Assembly (NCBI GenBank): GCA_947449735.1
Contig: CANFTB010000013.1
Location: forward strand, 1 to 64,000
Source: Chthoniobacteraceae bacterium
Lineage (GTDB): Bacteria; Verrucomicrobiota; Verrucomicrobiia; Chthoniobacterales; Chthoniobacteraceae
Length of the DNA: 64,000 bases
Reading direction: 5' to 3'
Within the stretch, counting starts at the first letter, position 1, and each line of letters starts with the position of its first letter. The translations under genes were made by a program, and so were the position numbers. A model generated the notes under the pieces. The model was not told where the DNA came from, searched no databases, and saw only the letters and a list, made by a program, of their open reading frames with translations. Shown here one piece after another: positions 45,185 through 54,358 of the stretch.

Positions 45185-47008
45185 TTATGGAAAAAGTTTT
45201 GCGAGGTTGCGGTTGATCGATTCTGCAGCAATTGAGCTTGCCGGGTAAAGACGCTGCGCTTTCAGCAGCCAGGCGAGGCTTGTTGCGTGCTGCGCTGCCG
45301 CCTCCTGACTCTCAGCTTTCTGGATCGAACGCACGAAATCGGCTGCCTTCGGCGCGTAGCGCACACGCGCCTGGTGCAGTTCTGAATCTTCTGGAAATGT
45401 TTTTACCAGACGCTCGACGGTCTCCCAGGCACCTGCACTGTTTCCATCGCCATCCATTGTCTCGGCGAATTTCAGGTTTGCCTCCAGAGTCTTCACGTTC
45501 TGAATTGCCGTTCTGACTTCGTCTTGTCGTTCTTCAGGAAGTCCGTGTGCGGCGGCGAGAAAACGTGCTGCCTGAGCCGAGATGAACCTGTATGCCTTCT
45601 GGGAAAGCAACCGGTCGAGTTCCTCTCGGGCTAGACTGAGGACCTCGGCTGAGAGAAATGCTGTTTTGGCTGTCTCAAGGAGTTCGGGATTTGTGGGCCA
45701 TACGGCAGCGGCCTGCTTTAATTGGGACTCAAACTTATCGCGATCGCCGGAATTTGCAGCGGACCGGGCACGAGCCAGATGAAGCCCAGCGGCAGTCTTG
45801 GCCGTCGCGATGACTGCCAAATTTGAGGCAGCATCGAAATCGATGGCGATCTGTGCCAGGCCTCCGTCTGCTGAGATTATGTCCGATGCAGCCGAGTAAT
45901 CTTTCGACTGAATGGCATCTTGAAGCCGGCGTGCACCTTGTAAGAAGTTCAAGACCTTTTTTTTCTGCCCGAAGGGCATCGTTCGTAATTCCGGCATGAA
46001 CTCGCCTAAAACCAGCGCTTCGCGAAGACACTCGCTGGCTGCTTTCAGCTTGGACTGCTCGTAGTATTTCAAGAACGCGGTGACTCCTGTCTGGACCTCT
46101 TTGATGAAGCTGTTGGCGAGAGATTCGAGATTAACGACGCTCGGAATTGCGGAGCCTGCTGTCTTTGGGAAGGGATTTTGAACGGATTCAGGCAGATTGA
46201 GCCTGGAGTCCCCATCGGAAAACAGCGCCTGATAAAAGCGCGTGCCGATAAGCACGTGATGGAATCTGCGCTGGAGAAAAAGCTGAACGAGAAGCCCCTG
46301 GTATTGAATTTTTGCCTGTAGTTCGGAGAGTTCGCCCTTGGCGTTGTTTGCTTTGATCGCCGCGCTGTTCTCTCCCAGTGAAGCGGCTCTAAATGTTTGC
46401 GTCGCGGTGGCGGAGTTCTTTTGGGCGCTTTGGGAATTGGCGGGTTTGGAGTTAGCCGGGTTCTGTGCGTTGCCTGCGCTCGCTGCCATGCTGTGGAGTG
46501 TTCGCGCCCGCTCTTCCTCCAGGATTTTATTTGCCTCAGCCAACTGTCCCTGACTTCGCCTGGACTGCCAGATTCCGTAGATGGCTCCGGAAAGTGTGTC
46601 GCAAAGGCGGCTGTCGCCGGGGAAGTTCGCGGCACGTGTCAGAAGACGGTAGGCTTCTGAAAGGGATTGTGGTTTCAGTTTTGACGGTTCCAACAGGGCG
46701 ACGATCTCGTTGAGAATCAATCGGTGCGCCGCATCCTGGTCGACGTCTTCCTCTGGTGTGGAAAGAAATTTTTCGTAGCGAAGGGCGAACAAGGCATCAT
46801 CCGCAACGGACCATGTTTGGCCGCTGAATTTCAGCGCTCCGCCAAAGCTTTCTTGGGTAGAGGGGGCGGCCTTCTGCTGTGAGCTACCGTTGCTGCTTTT
46901 TTCCTGACTCTGAGCTGTTGTGGAACTAGGGGGCTCCTGGCACTGAGAAACTTGCAGGCACGCCGTCTCGCACATCAGCATGAGCAGTAAACCGCGTTGG
47001 AGCGTCAT
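45185..47008 (-). CDS. Secreted helical-repeat protein, paralogue B
   Basis: 607 residues with a signal peptide (about 1-20) and a low-complexity Ser/Gln-rich stretch. It is a clear paralogue of the gene just upstream (47038-49164). Shared blocks include QRRFHHV-IGTRFY, GDSRLCDTLS, KDYSAA, LAW-LKAQRLYP and KAADFVR. The C-terminal part (about 370-600) looks like TPR-type helical hairpins. No enzyme motif is seen. A periplasmic scaffold or assembly role is a guess. It starts 29 bases after the stop of paralogue A. Confidence 0.6.
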   Translation of the reverse strand: MTLQRGLLLMLMCETACLQVSQCQEPPSSTTAQSQEKSSNGSSQQKAAPSTQESFGGALKFSGQTWSVADDALFALRYEKFLSTPEEDVDQDAAHRLILNEIVALLEPSKLKPQSLSEAYRLLTRAANFPGDSRLCDTLSGAIYGIWQSRRSQGQLAEANKILEEERARTLHSMAASAGNAQNPANSKPANSQSAQKNSATATQTFRAASLGENSAAIKANNAKGELSELQAKIQYQGLLVQLFLQRRFHHVLIGTRFYQALFSDGDSRLNLPESVQNPFPKTAGSAIPSVVNLESLANSFIKEVQTGVTAFLKYYEQSKLKAASECLREALVLGEFMPELRTMPFGQKKKVLNFLQGARRLQDAIQSKDYSAASDIISADGGLAQIAIDFDAASNLAVIATAKTAAGLHLARARSAANSGDRDKFESQLKQAAAVWPTNPELLETAKTAFLSAEVLSLAREELDRLLSQKAYRFISAQAARFLAAAHGLPEERQDEVRTAIQNVKTLEANLKFAETMDGDGNSAGAWETVERLVKTFPEDSELHQARVRYAPKAADFVRSIQKAESQEAAAQHATSLAWLLKAQRLYPASSIAAESINRNLAKLFP

Positions 47009-47037
47009 TTCAAAAATGGCAGAAAGCTGCCGGACGG

Positions 47038-49164
47038 CTAGGGCCTGGCTTCAGGCATCAAAGCGACTTTGAGCCTTCGAATCGCCTCATCCGCAGTGTC
47101 GCTCTTGGGATAAAGGCGCTGCGCCTTTAGAAACCAGGCGAGGCTGGTGGCAGCTTCGGAACGCCGCTCATGCTCCTGTGCGGTCTGGACTGTCCTCACG
47201 AAATCAGCAGCCTTGGTGGTGTAAAGGGCCCTGGCCTGGTTGAGCTCAACGTCATCGGGGAACTTCTTTGTGACCTTGTCCACTGACTCCCAGGCGCCTG
47301 CTGGGTTGCCTTGGCGATCCATCTCCTGCGCCGCCATAAGCGAAGCTTCCATTTCTTTGAAGTCATCAAGAATCTTCTTCAGCTGCGCTTGTTTTTCCGG
47401 GGGAGCGGTTTGTGTTGCCGCGAGGAATCGTCCTGCATCGAGGGCCACCCGGCGGAGGTTTTTTTGTGCGACGAGCTGGTCGAGTTCGATCAGGGCTTGT
47501 GCCATCTGATCCCCTTGGTTGAAGGCCTTGGCGGCGACTTCTGCGAGCTCCGGATTGTTCGGCCAGATTGCGGCGGCTTCCTTGAGGGCCGCTTCAAAAC
47601 CGACCTTATCACCCGAGATGGCTGAGTTGCGCGCCTTGGCGAGAAGGAGTCTGGCGGAGTTGCGCGCGGTTTCAATGAGGGCGCTGGCCTTGGTAGCATC
47701 GAAGTCGGAGGCCAGCTTTTTCAGCCCCTGTGGACCATTGATAAGCTCGTGAGCCGTGGAGTAGTCCTTCACTTCGATAGCTGCAAGGAGCTGGTTGGTT
47801 TTTTCTACAAACCCCAGGATCCGGCGCTTTCTCTCGTACGGTAGCGTTCTAACTTCCGGCATGAACTCGCCGATGAGGAGGGCGTCTCTCAACCGTTCAC
47901 TCGCCGAACGGAGTTCGCCCATGTTCAAAAGTCTGTGGAAGGCCTGGACTCCTGTTTGGACTTCACGCATCGCTTCGTTGGTGAGCGAGTCCAGTGTGGC
48001 GATGGTTGGAGGCAGTCCGGTGCCCTTGTTGAAGGGATTTTGGGAGGATTCGGGCAGGTTGAGCTTTGAATCTCCGTCTCCGAAAAGAGCCCTGTAAAAG
48101 CGGGTTCCAATCACAACGTGGTGAAAGCGTCTTTGGATGAAGAGTTGGACGAGGAGCGACTGGAACTCTATCTTCGACTGCAATTCAGTGAGGTCCCCCT
48201 TGAGGCTGTTCGCCTTGATTGTGAGGCTGTTTTCTACCAGTTTCTCGGCGTAGCCCGCGATTGCCACGGCTTTCGAACTGGTGGCCTGGGCCACGACTTT
48301 GTCCATGGCGTCGTTGGATCCCGGGGGGGCAGGCGCAGCCCCGTTGGCGCCGGGGGCGTTCACGTTCACATTTGGCAGGCCTGCGCCGTTTACGCTCGCT
48401 CCGGGGGGCGGGGGCGCTCCGTTGTTGGGCGGCGTTTGAGGGGGCGTTCCTTTGGCAGCTTGGCTGCCTGAGTTGGTGGCTTTCGGCTGACTTGTTTGCG
48501 TGGGCTTGAACGATTCCTCCTCGGAACGGACGGCGATGTTGCGACGAGTGCGTCTGTTCTCCTCATCCAGGATTTGGTTCGCCTCTGCCAGACGCGCTTG
48601 ATTACGTTTTACAGCCCATACCGAGTAGATCGCGCTCGACAGCGTGTCGCAAAGCCGGCTGTCTCCCGTGTAGGTTGCCGCACGTGCGAGTAGTCTGTAC
48701 CCCTCGCTGAGGGTGCTTGGCTTGAGGTTGTTGGGATCCAGCAGTGCGATGATTTTGTTCAGGATTTCGCGGTGCGCCTTTTCCTCGTCGCCCGACTCTT
48801 CGGGGGTGTTGAGATATTTCTCAAATCGAGCCCGGAAGATTGCGTTGTTGTTGATATCCCATGTCTGGCCGTTGAAGCGCAGCAGGCCTCCGGAAGGATC
48901 GATAGCGGGTAGGCGGTTGTCGAACAGGGCGCCCGGTCCGGCGGCGGCGGGGTCGTTTTGGGGCGAGGACGGAGCTCCGCCTCCCGGGCTCCTGGCGCCC
49001 GGTTGGGCCGGGGGGGGAGTGAGGTTGATTCCGGTGGGGATCTGAATGTTCGCGGGGGATGCGGGAGGGCCTGCCGGTGGCGGAGGTGGCGCAGGAGGCG
49101 GCGTCTGAGCCGAGGTTGAGAGGACCGCAAACAGTGAAAGTCCGAGCAGGGGGAAGCTTTTCAT
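47038..49164 (-). CDS. Secreted helical-repeat protein, paralogue A
   Basis: 708 residues. A signal peptide (1-19) leads to Pro/Gly-rich linkers (about 20-80 and 225-285), then conserved helical domains: TLSEGYRLLARAATYTGDSRLCDTL-like near 150-170, IQRRFHHVVIGTRFY near 340, and TPR-like hairpins to the end (KAADFVRTVQ, LAWFLKAQRLYP). The Pro-rich linkers are its main difference from paralogue B. It starts 15 bases after the small membrane-protein gene, and lepB precedes that gene, all one strand. Function unknown. Confidence 0.6.
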   Translation of the reverse strand: MKSFPLLGLSLFAVLSTSAQTPPPAPPPPPAGPPASPANIQIPTGINLTPPPAQPGARSPGGGAPSSPQNDPAAAGPGALFDNRLPAIDPSGGLLRFNGQTWDINNNAIFRARFEKYLNTPEESGDEEKAHREILNKIIALLDPNNLKPSTLSEGYRLLARAATYTGDSRLCDTLSSAIYSVWAVKRNQARLAEANQILDEENRRTRRNIAVRSEEESFKPTQTSQPKATNSGSQAAKGTPPQTPPNNGAPPPPGASVNGAGLPNVNVNAPGANGAAPAPPGSNDAMDKVVAQATSSKAVAIAGYAEKLVENSLTIKANSLKGDLTELQSKIEFQSLLVQLFIQRRFHHVVIGTRFYRALFGDGDSKLNLPESSQNPFNKGTGLPPTIATLDSLTNEAMREVQTGVQAFHRLLNMGELRSASERLRDALLIGEFMPEVRTLPYERKRRILGFVEKTNQLLAAIEVKDYSTAHELINGPQGLKKLASDFDATKASALIETARNSARLLLAKARNSAISGDKVGFEAALKEAAAIWPNNPELAEVAAKAFNQGDQMAQALIELDQLVAQKNLRRVALDAGRFLAATQTAPPEKQAQLKKILDDFKEMEASLMAAQEMDRQGNPAGAWESVDKVTKKFPDDVELNQARALYTTKAADFVRTVQTAQEHERRSEAATSLAWFLKAQRLYPKSDTADEAIRRLKVALMPEARP

Positions 49165-49179
49165 GGGTCAGCTGGGTCT

Positions 49180-49572
49180 TCAGGGTTTCCGTATGTCTGA
49201 GGCGACTATGAGGCCCTTTTCGTTGATCTGTACGCGGAAGTGGAACTTCTGTCCCCGCTCGATGTTAACGCCGTTGAGTTTGTTCGGCACGAAGAGGGGC
49301 AGCATGTCGGATCCGGCCTCCACGGAAAACAAACGTCCTGAGTCGGTTGAGACCTCGAGAGTTTTGTCGATCACTGCCTCAAGTCGGTAGTTGTTGCCTC
49401 TGAGGCTGTTGGCGTTTTCCAAATACTCTTTTGCCGGAAATGCGGAGGTGGTCCTGTAGGGATCCTTTGAAGTCCCGAAGAGAAAGTAGCCTCCAAGGAC
49501 GGCGGCAAGCACGGCTGCCGCCGCGCCGATCGTTTTGAAGTTTGGGGAGGAGGAACTCGCTCTGCGTGCCAT
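49180..49572 (-). CDS. Small membrane-anchored protein with beta-rich tail
   Basis: 130 residues. One hydrophobic segment (about 15-32, AAAAVLAAVLGGYFLFG) follows a short basic N-terminus, so it is probably a bitopic inner-membrane protein facing the periplasm. The rest (about 45-130) alternates strands (NNYRLEAVIDKTLEVST, QKFHFRVQINEKGLIVAS) and could be an OB-fold. It is encoded between lepB and the tandem paralogues, 42 bases after lepB and 15 before paralogue A. Function unknown. Confidence 0.6.
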   Translation of the reverse strand: MARRASSSSPNFKTIGAAAAVLAAVLGGYFLFGTSKDPYRTTSAFPAKEYLENANSLRGNNYRLEAVIDKTLEVSTDSGRLFSVEAGSDMLPLFVPNKLNGVNIERGQKFHFRVQINEKGLIVASDIRKP

Positions 49573-49614
49573 AAATCTTCGAATTTGTGTTGGGGGGAGA
49601 TGCGGGAGGAAACG

Positions 49615-50766
49615 TTATTTTACAGGTCCCCAGTGCCTGGAGAATGGCCAGTAGACCATCCATCCTTTTCCGACGACGTTCGTCTGGGGAACCTTTCCCC
49701 AATCGCGTGAGTCCGAGGAATGGAAGGAATTATCGCCAAGAGCGAAAAAGCAGCCTGGAGGTACTTCGTATGTGTCATTTGGTTTTCCAAGGATGGGAAA
49801 GGTGCCTCCCTTTGGACCGTTGGAATAGCCCTGGTAGCCGTCGACGGGTTTCATCAGGGTGCCTGCCATCACCCTTGCGAACGGGGGTTCCGGCGCCGGG
49901 GCACCGTTCCGGTAGAGTGTGGGGGGATCGATTCTCAGTTTGTCGCCGCCGACGCCGGAGAGCCGCTTGATGTAAAACTGGGAGGGTGCGTTCGGATTGT
50001 AGACGTGCTCCCGGGTGCGGATTCCGGCGGTGTTGAACACAAACACGTTTCCGGACGCGGGGCGGATGAAGTGGTAACTGAACTTGTCCACCAGCACGTG
50101 GTCTCCGGAGTCCGTGTAGCCTCTTGCGATGATGTCGCCCGGGTTTACTTTGCGGCCGGGAGCGCAGCGTTGGTCCGCGGCGACCGCCACGGCGGGGACG
50201 CCTATGGAGTAGGTTCCCGCGTCGGTTCGGATCAAAGTGTAGGTGAAGGGCCCCAGGCTGATTCCGAAGCGGTGGCGTTCTTCGACGGATTGGATTGTTT
50301 CCGAGCGCTCTGCCTCGAGGTTGAAGTAGCTTCGCCCCATAACGATCCAGTGAGCCGCCCGGGTAAGTACGTTTGGCGGTTCGGAATCAGACGCCTTGCT
50401 GATGATGCCGTTCAGTGTCGGCTGCATGGAGCCGGTTGGGATGGTGAAAGGCTGTACGAAGTACGTTCTGACACCGAGTGCAATACTGATGGCTACAACG
50501 AAGACCTCGACATTCTCTCTCCATCCACCGTCCCTGATGGGGGGTTGCAGCTTTCTGCAGACGTCGTCGAGGCGCTGCATGTGGGTCTCGATGGTCTGCT
50601 TATCCCTTGTCGTGATCGCATCTTTGAGAGCAATGCTTTCGAGGGTCACCTCTTCCACAACTTGTGGGGTGACGACGTCCTTGCGGTACGCGAGGAGCTT
50701 TTCGGCTTCGCGTACGTACAGGCGGGCTTGCTCGATGTGCTTGGGAGTAAAGGGAAACATTTCCAA
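49615..50766 (-). CDS. lepB: Signal peptidase I with an N-terminal extension and a large insertion
   Basis: 383 residues, longer than most LepB proteins. The catalytic Ser is S113 (IPTGSMQPTL) and the Lys is K267 (YIKRLSGVGGDK), 154 residues apart, against about 55 in E. coli. One predicted membrane segment is at about 87-105. An N-terminal cytoplasmic stretch of about 80 mainly helical residues and the inter-box insert are unusual. It cleaves signal peptides at the outer face of the membrane. It heads an apparent lepB, small membrane protein, paralogue A, paralogue B order. Confidence 0.88.
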   Translation of the reverse strand: MEMFPFTPKHIEQARLYVREAEKLLAYRKDVVTPQVVEEVTLESIALKDAITTRDKQTIETHMQRLDDVCRKLQPPIRDGGWRENVEVFVVAISIALGVRTYFVQPFTIPTGSMQPTLNGIISKASDSEPPNVLTRAAHWIVMGRSYFNLEAERSETIQSVEERHRFGISLGPFTYTLIRTDAGTYSIGVPAVAVAADQRCAPGRKVNPGDIIARGYTDSGDHVLVDKFSYHFIRPASGNVFVFNTAGIRTREHVYNPNAPSQFYIKRLSGVGGDKLRIDPPTLYRNGAPAPEPPFARVMAGTLMKPVDGYQGYSNGPKGGTFPILGKPNDTYEVPPGCFFALGDNSFHSSDSRDWGKVPQTNVVGKGWMVYWPFSRHWGPVK

Positions 50767-50882
50767 TCCTTTTTAGACTGAGTCTGTGGGTAATGCAATC
50801 TGGAGGGGGGGGCGGATTTTTAAAAGCGAATCCCTTCCGTTCTATTTTTGAATATGTTAAACGTGAGACGGACTGATCATTT

Positions 50883-51650
50883 ATGAAACACTCCCATTGG
50901 CTTGCTGCGGCGATCATCGTTTTATTCACCAACGGTTGTGCGAAGGACGGGGGGGGCGGTAGGCGCGCTGGCTCCTCGGATGGCAGTTCCTCGTTGGGTG
51001 CTTTTTCAGGGAACGTTCCAACCGCTTACGACGCTCTGCGCGCGGCCGCTTCGCTGGGCGGTAAAAATGCACAGAACCGCGTTGTGGAGCTTTCGGGAAA
51101 GGCCGGCCGCCCACAGCCGTTTGTGTGGAGGGTGACCGTCGCCGACGAGGGGGGCAAGGGAGGGTTGCAGGAGGTTGATGTGCAGCGGGGCAAGGTGGTT
51201 GGCCACCGCAAGATTTCCTCTGCTCCGGGGGCGGTTTTCCTGAACTTAAGCGCCATCCAACTCGACTCGGACGGTGTTTTTTCCCTGGCCAACGCCGAGG
51301 CTGTGCGTGCCGGAGTGACTTACGACCGCATAGATTATACCCTAAATTCCACCAACCAGTCCGGCCTTCCTGTCTGGAGCGTGGAGCTTTACGACGGTCC
51401 GAATACCCGGACCGGAGCCTTGAAAATCCTTGCCGACAATGCGTCGATTATCGAACGCAGTCGTGAACTGTCGTTGACGGAGGAGGAAAAAAAGGAGTCT
51501 CGCTGGTCCAAGCCTGGCGAACCGTACAGGGCTGGATCAAAATTCCTGCCGGATTTTTTCCATAGGCAGGGGGTTCAAGCGAAGGATGGACTCTACAAGC
51601 TTAAGAACTGGGCGAATGGCTACGGCTGGACGGACGATCCCAAGCCTTAG
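50883..51650 (+). CDS. Putative lipoprotein of unknown function
   Basis: 255 residues. Hydrophobic signal then TNGC at residues 16-19 as a lipobox (cleaved before C19), then a Gly/Ser-rich linker. The mature part is beta-rich, with repeated motifs such as FVWRVTVADEGG, GLQEVDVQRGKV and PVWSVELYDG, possibly PepSY-like. It diverges from lepB. No family recognised with confidence. Confidence 0.55.
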   Translation: MKHSHWLAAAIIVLFTNGCAKDGGGGRRAGSSDGSSSLGAFSGNVPTAYDALRAAASLGGKNAQNRVVELSGKAGRPQPFVWRVTVADEGGKGGLQEVDVQRGKVVGHRKISSAPGAVFLNLSAIQLDSDGVFSLANAEAVRAGVTYDRIDYTLNSTNQSGLPVWSVELYDGPNTRTGALKILADNASIIERSRELSLTEEEKKESRWSKPGEPYRAGSKFLPDFFHRQGVQAKDGLYKLKNWANGYGWTDDPKP

Positions 51651-51676
51651 CGTCGAGCTGTCTGGGGGTGAAGGTC

Positions 51677-52117
51677 TTACCTGGGGCGCTTATAGCTGTT
51701 TTTCTTGATCAGCCTTCGGGTTTCCTTCTCGGCGGAGGAGATCCAGCTCAAAAACGTTTCCACGCTGACCGCGAGTGCCCCGAATGTGATGGCTGTCTGA
51801 GTCTCCAGAAGGTCGTTCGTGACGACCGTCAGATCGTGCTCGGAGCCGTACTTGGCGCACAAGCGTTCGATCACAGAATCGGCTGTTTTCTTCCCGGAGG
51901 AATAAAAGACCTGAATGCCGTTCGGCTCCGAGGACGAAGTGGTGGAGGGGCCTTTGCCGTCAAAAACGGCTACGACCCGGTACTCTGATGCGTCTTGGTA
52001 AAGAGTCAGTCGTTTGACCAACTCGTCGCGGCCGGACTCTTGGCGGTTCTGATGTATCCGCAGGAGTTCCGGCCACGAAAAAATGACCGAATGAGCGTCT
52101 ACAAGAAGATAGCGCAT
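51677..52117 (-). CDS. NYN/YacP-like RNase-fold domain protein
   Basis: 146 residues. The PIN/NYN fold motifs are present: MRYLLVDAHSVIF with Asp near residue 7, VVAVFDGKG near 49-55, KTADSVIERL near 78-87, and VVTNDLLE near 98. YacP-type proteins are ribonucleases acting on rRNA or mRNA. Here only the fold is inferred. It lies downstream of the convergent lipoprotein gene. Confidence 0.7.
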   Translation of the reverse strand: MRYLLVDAHSVIFSWPELLRIHQNRQESGRDELVKRLTLYQDASEYRVVAVFDGKGPSTTSSSEPNGIQVFYSSGKKTADSVIERLCAKYGSEHDLTVVTNDLLETQTAITFGALAVSVETFLSWISSAEKETRRLIKKNSYKRPR

Positions 52118-52158
52118 CGGCTTTTGGACACTTTTAAAGTGTTGGACTGGCTGATCTT

Positions 52159-52296
52159 CTAGCCTGCCGCTGCCTCGCTCTTCTTAGTGCGGCGGGCCTT
52201 GGGCTTGATTGCCGCCTCCTTGGCGCGGGTTTTCAAACGTTCCAAATAAGCTGCACGGCGGCGACGCTTCTCGACCTTGTTGTATTGCTTGCCCAT
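52159..52296 (-). CDS. 45-residue highly basic protein
   Basis: Starts at 52296 (MGKQYNKVEKRRRR) and ends TAG 52159. 17 of the 45 residues are Lys or Arg, with no acidic cluster; the C-terminus is Ala-rich. It resembles small RNA- or DNA-binding basic proteins. No Shine-Dalgarno sequence is visible. A longer start at 52368 exists but its leader (MTKDCPCWMPVPAS) looks non-coding. Function unknown. Confidence 0.6.
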   Translation of the reverse strand: MGKQYNKVEKRRRRAAYLERLKTRAKEAAIKPKARRTKKSEAAAG

Positions 52297-52422
52297 AAAT
52301 TTGATTAAACTTGAACCGCCCATGCTACTTGCTGGAACCGGCATCCAGCAAGGGCAATCCTTCGTCATTGGCTGCTCCGCTCTGAGCGAAGCGGCCGGGT
52401 CACAGGTTCAAACAGGCCGCTC

Positions 52423-53688
52423 TTACAGGACTTGGGCGGAGTAGATCCCCGGCTTGATACAGGCTTTGTGGGCAATCCAGCAGGCAGGGGCGAAGAATGG
52501 CACAGCCATAGGGCCGAAGAGTTCCATTGCGATGGCGATCCCCGTGAGAGGCGCATGGGCCGCTCCGGCAAACACGCAGACGAAGCCTAGTCCTGCAAAA
52601 AGAGGCACGGGCAGGTTGAGATGAGAGGCGATGGTGTTGCCAAGTGTGGCGCCCGTGAAAAAAAGGGGGGTGACCTCTCCTCCTTTAAAACCGGACCCCA
52701 GCGAGACGCATGTCAAAAGAAGTTTGTTCAGCCAGCTGAACTCTGCTGCGCCTCCGCTATGGAAGGCGCTGCTGAGGGTTGTCGCGCCCTGCGTGGCGGC
52801 ATGCACGCCCAGGCCGAGGTAGTCCTCCATGCCGGGTCTTGATCCAAGTCCAAGCAAGACCGATCCTCCTAAAAGCGGAGCCGACCAGCGGGGAAGGCGG
52901 CTGCCTTGAAGCCCTTTGTGTACAAGGGTCAGGGTCTTTATGTAAAATGAAGCCGCGCAGCCGAATGCAATGGATGCGAATATAATGCCCGCGACCAGTT
53001 TGACCTCAAATAGGTCGGACAAGGGGGGGCATTGGATTGAATACACGGAGTGGGACCCGCCCCATGCAAGGCAGGTGAGGTGTCCGGCGAACGCCGCGGT
53101 GAGGGTGAGTGGAAGCGCTCGGAGGACGGGAGATCCGGGTCTGGGCGCCTCGATGGCAAAGATGGCTCCGGCAATGGGGGTGCCAAATATGGAGGCAAAG
53201 CCGGCCGCGACTCCGCACCGCAGAAGATCGAGGCGCCGCTGTTCAGGTACTTGGAGAAGTCTTTGAAGGAGTGTGGCGCCTCCCGCCCCCATCTGCACCG
53301 CCGCCCCCTCCCTTCCAGTGGAGGCACCAAAAAGTTGCGAGAGCAGGGATCCCGCAATGATCACGGGAATCGTGCGGATGGGAACACGTTCCTCGGGGGT
53401 TGAGCGACCATTTAGGGCGTTTAAGATAATGTGGTTTGCGCTGGCTGCGAGTCCGCCGAAGCGTTGATAGATCCAGAAAACGAGGAGGCCGGCTGCCGGC
53501 AGTCCGAACAAAAGCGAGGGGTGTGAGATCCGGGTGATGTTGACCCAGTCCAGGCTCCATAAGAAAAAGGCGCTCAAGGACCCGCTCAGCGCGCCGGCAA
53601 GAGTGGCGAGGCTGATGCCTGCGATCGCGTTCCTGAGGATTGGAAAGGCGGAGCGCCCCTGTTGTCCCGGGGCATCAGTGGCCTGCAT
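52423..53688 (-). CDS. Voltage-gated chloride channel family protein (CLC)
   Basis: 421 residues with about 10-11 hydrophobic segments. The motif GREGAAVQMGAGG near residue 127-135 carries the gating glutamate, and GGEVTPLFFTGATLG near 340-355 is the second selectivity segment. The short length fits the CLC family of bacterial anion channels or anion/proton exchangers. Its start overlaps the 3' end of the upstream PLD gene (53675-54274) by 14 bases. Confidence 0.85.
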   Translation of the reverse strand: MQATDAPGQQGRSAFPILRNAIAGISLATLAGALSGSLSAFFLWSLDWVNITRISHPSLLFGLPAAGLLVFWIYQRFGGLAASANHIILNALNGRSTPEERVPIRTIPVIIAGSLLSQLFGASTGREGAAVQMGAGGATLLQRLLQVPEQRRLDLLRCGVAAGFASIFGTPIAGAIFAIEAPRPGSPVLRALPLTLTAAFAGHLTCLAWGGSHSVYSIQCPPLSDLFEVKLVAGIIFASIAFGCAASFYIKTLTLVHKGLQGSRLPRWSAPLLGGSVLLGLGSRPGMEDYLGLGVHAATQGATTLSSAFHSGGAAEFSWLNKLLLTCVSLGSGFKGGEVTPLFFTGATLGNTIASHLNLPVPLFAGLGFVCVFAGAAHAPLTGIAIAMELFGPMAVPFFAPACWIAHKACIKPGIYSAQVL

Positions 53689-54274
53689 ATGGGGTGGAAT
53701 GCTCCCTGTGGCGGATGAACTGGTCGGAGTAGGCTGCGGAGAGATCGGCGCTGCGCAGGATGATCAGATTCTCTGCGTTGCTTTCCTCGGCCGCCTTGGT
53801 GAAGTTGAAGGAACCGGTGATTACGGTGGAATGGTCGATCACCATCACCTTGTTGTGTGCGATCGCATGGCTGCTGTCGATCCAGGTGGGGATCCGGGCG
53901 TTTACCAAAAAATCAGCCGCGGAGTACTTTCCTGTTTTGTTGCTTTTGTCCAGCACCGCTTCGACGCGGACTCCCCGCCGCGATGCGGCAACAAGCGCCG
54001 CCGCGATGGATGTCGATGTGAAAGAATATGCCTGAACCAGAATGGTTTGTCTGGCGTTTGCGATTTCGCGCACAACGGCTTCCGTGCAGCCGCCTTTCGG
54101 GGAGAAATAGACCTCGGGCGGGGGGGTTTTCTGGCCTCCCGATGGCTGGTTCGAGGAGGCGGTGTCTCCGCTTTTGTCTCGGGGCAGAAGCCGGTCCAGA
54201 AAGCCCAGAGGCGAGGCGGGCGAGGTCTGGGAGAGGCACAGGAAGAGGAAGGCTAAAATGCTGCGGGCGCGCAT
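53675..54274 (-). CDS. Secreted Nuc-type phospholipase D-fold endonuclease
   Basis: 199 residues. Signal peptide of about 20 residues (cleavage near SPASP). The single HKD motif is H140-x-K142-x4-D147 (AHNKVMVID), followed by GSFNFTKAAE and NAENL, as in bacterial Nuc endonucleases that work as dimers. Probable role: extracytoplasmic nuclease or phosphodiesterase. Its end overlaps the CLC start, so the two are translationally linked. Confidence 0.8.
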   Translation of the reverse strand: MRARSILAFLFLCLSQTSPASPLGFLDRLLPRDKSGDTASSNQPSGGQKTPPPEVYFSPKGGCTEAVVREIANARQTILVQAYSFTSTSIAAALVAASRRGVRVEAVLDKSNKTGKYSAADFLVNARIPTWIDSSHAIAHNKVMVIDHSTVITGSFNFTKAAEESNAENLIILRSADLSAAYSDQFIRHREHSTPYAGH

Positions 54275-54358
54275 GGGATGGAGGGGAAACTTAGTTCAAA
54301 GTGTTCTTGGGAGCGAGCTTCGCTTGCACCGGCGCCCGGAGTGTTGCAGGTGTATTGC

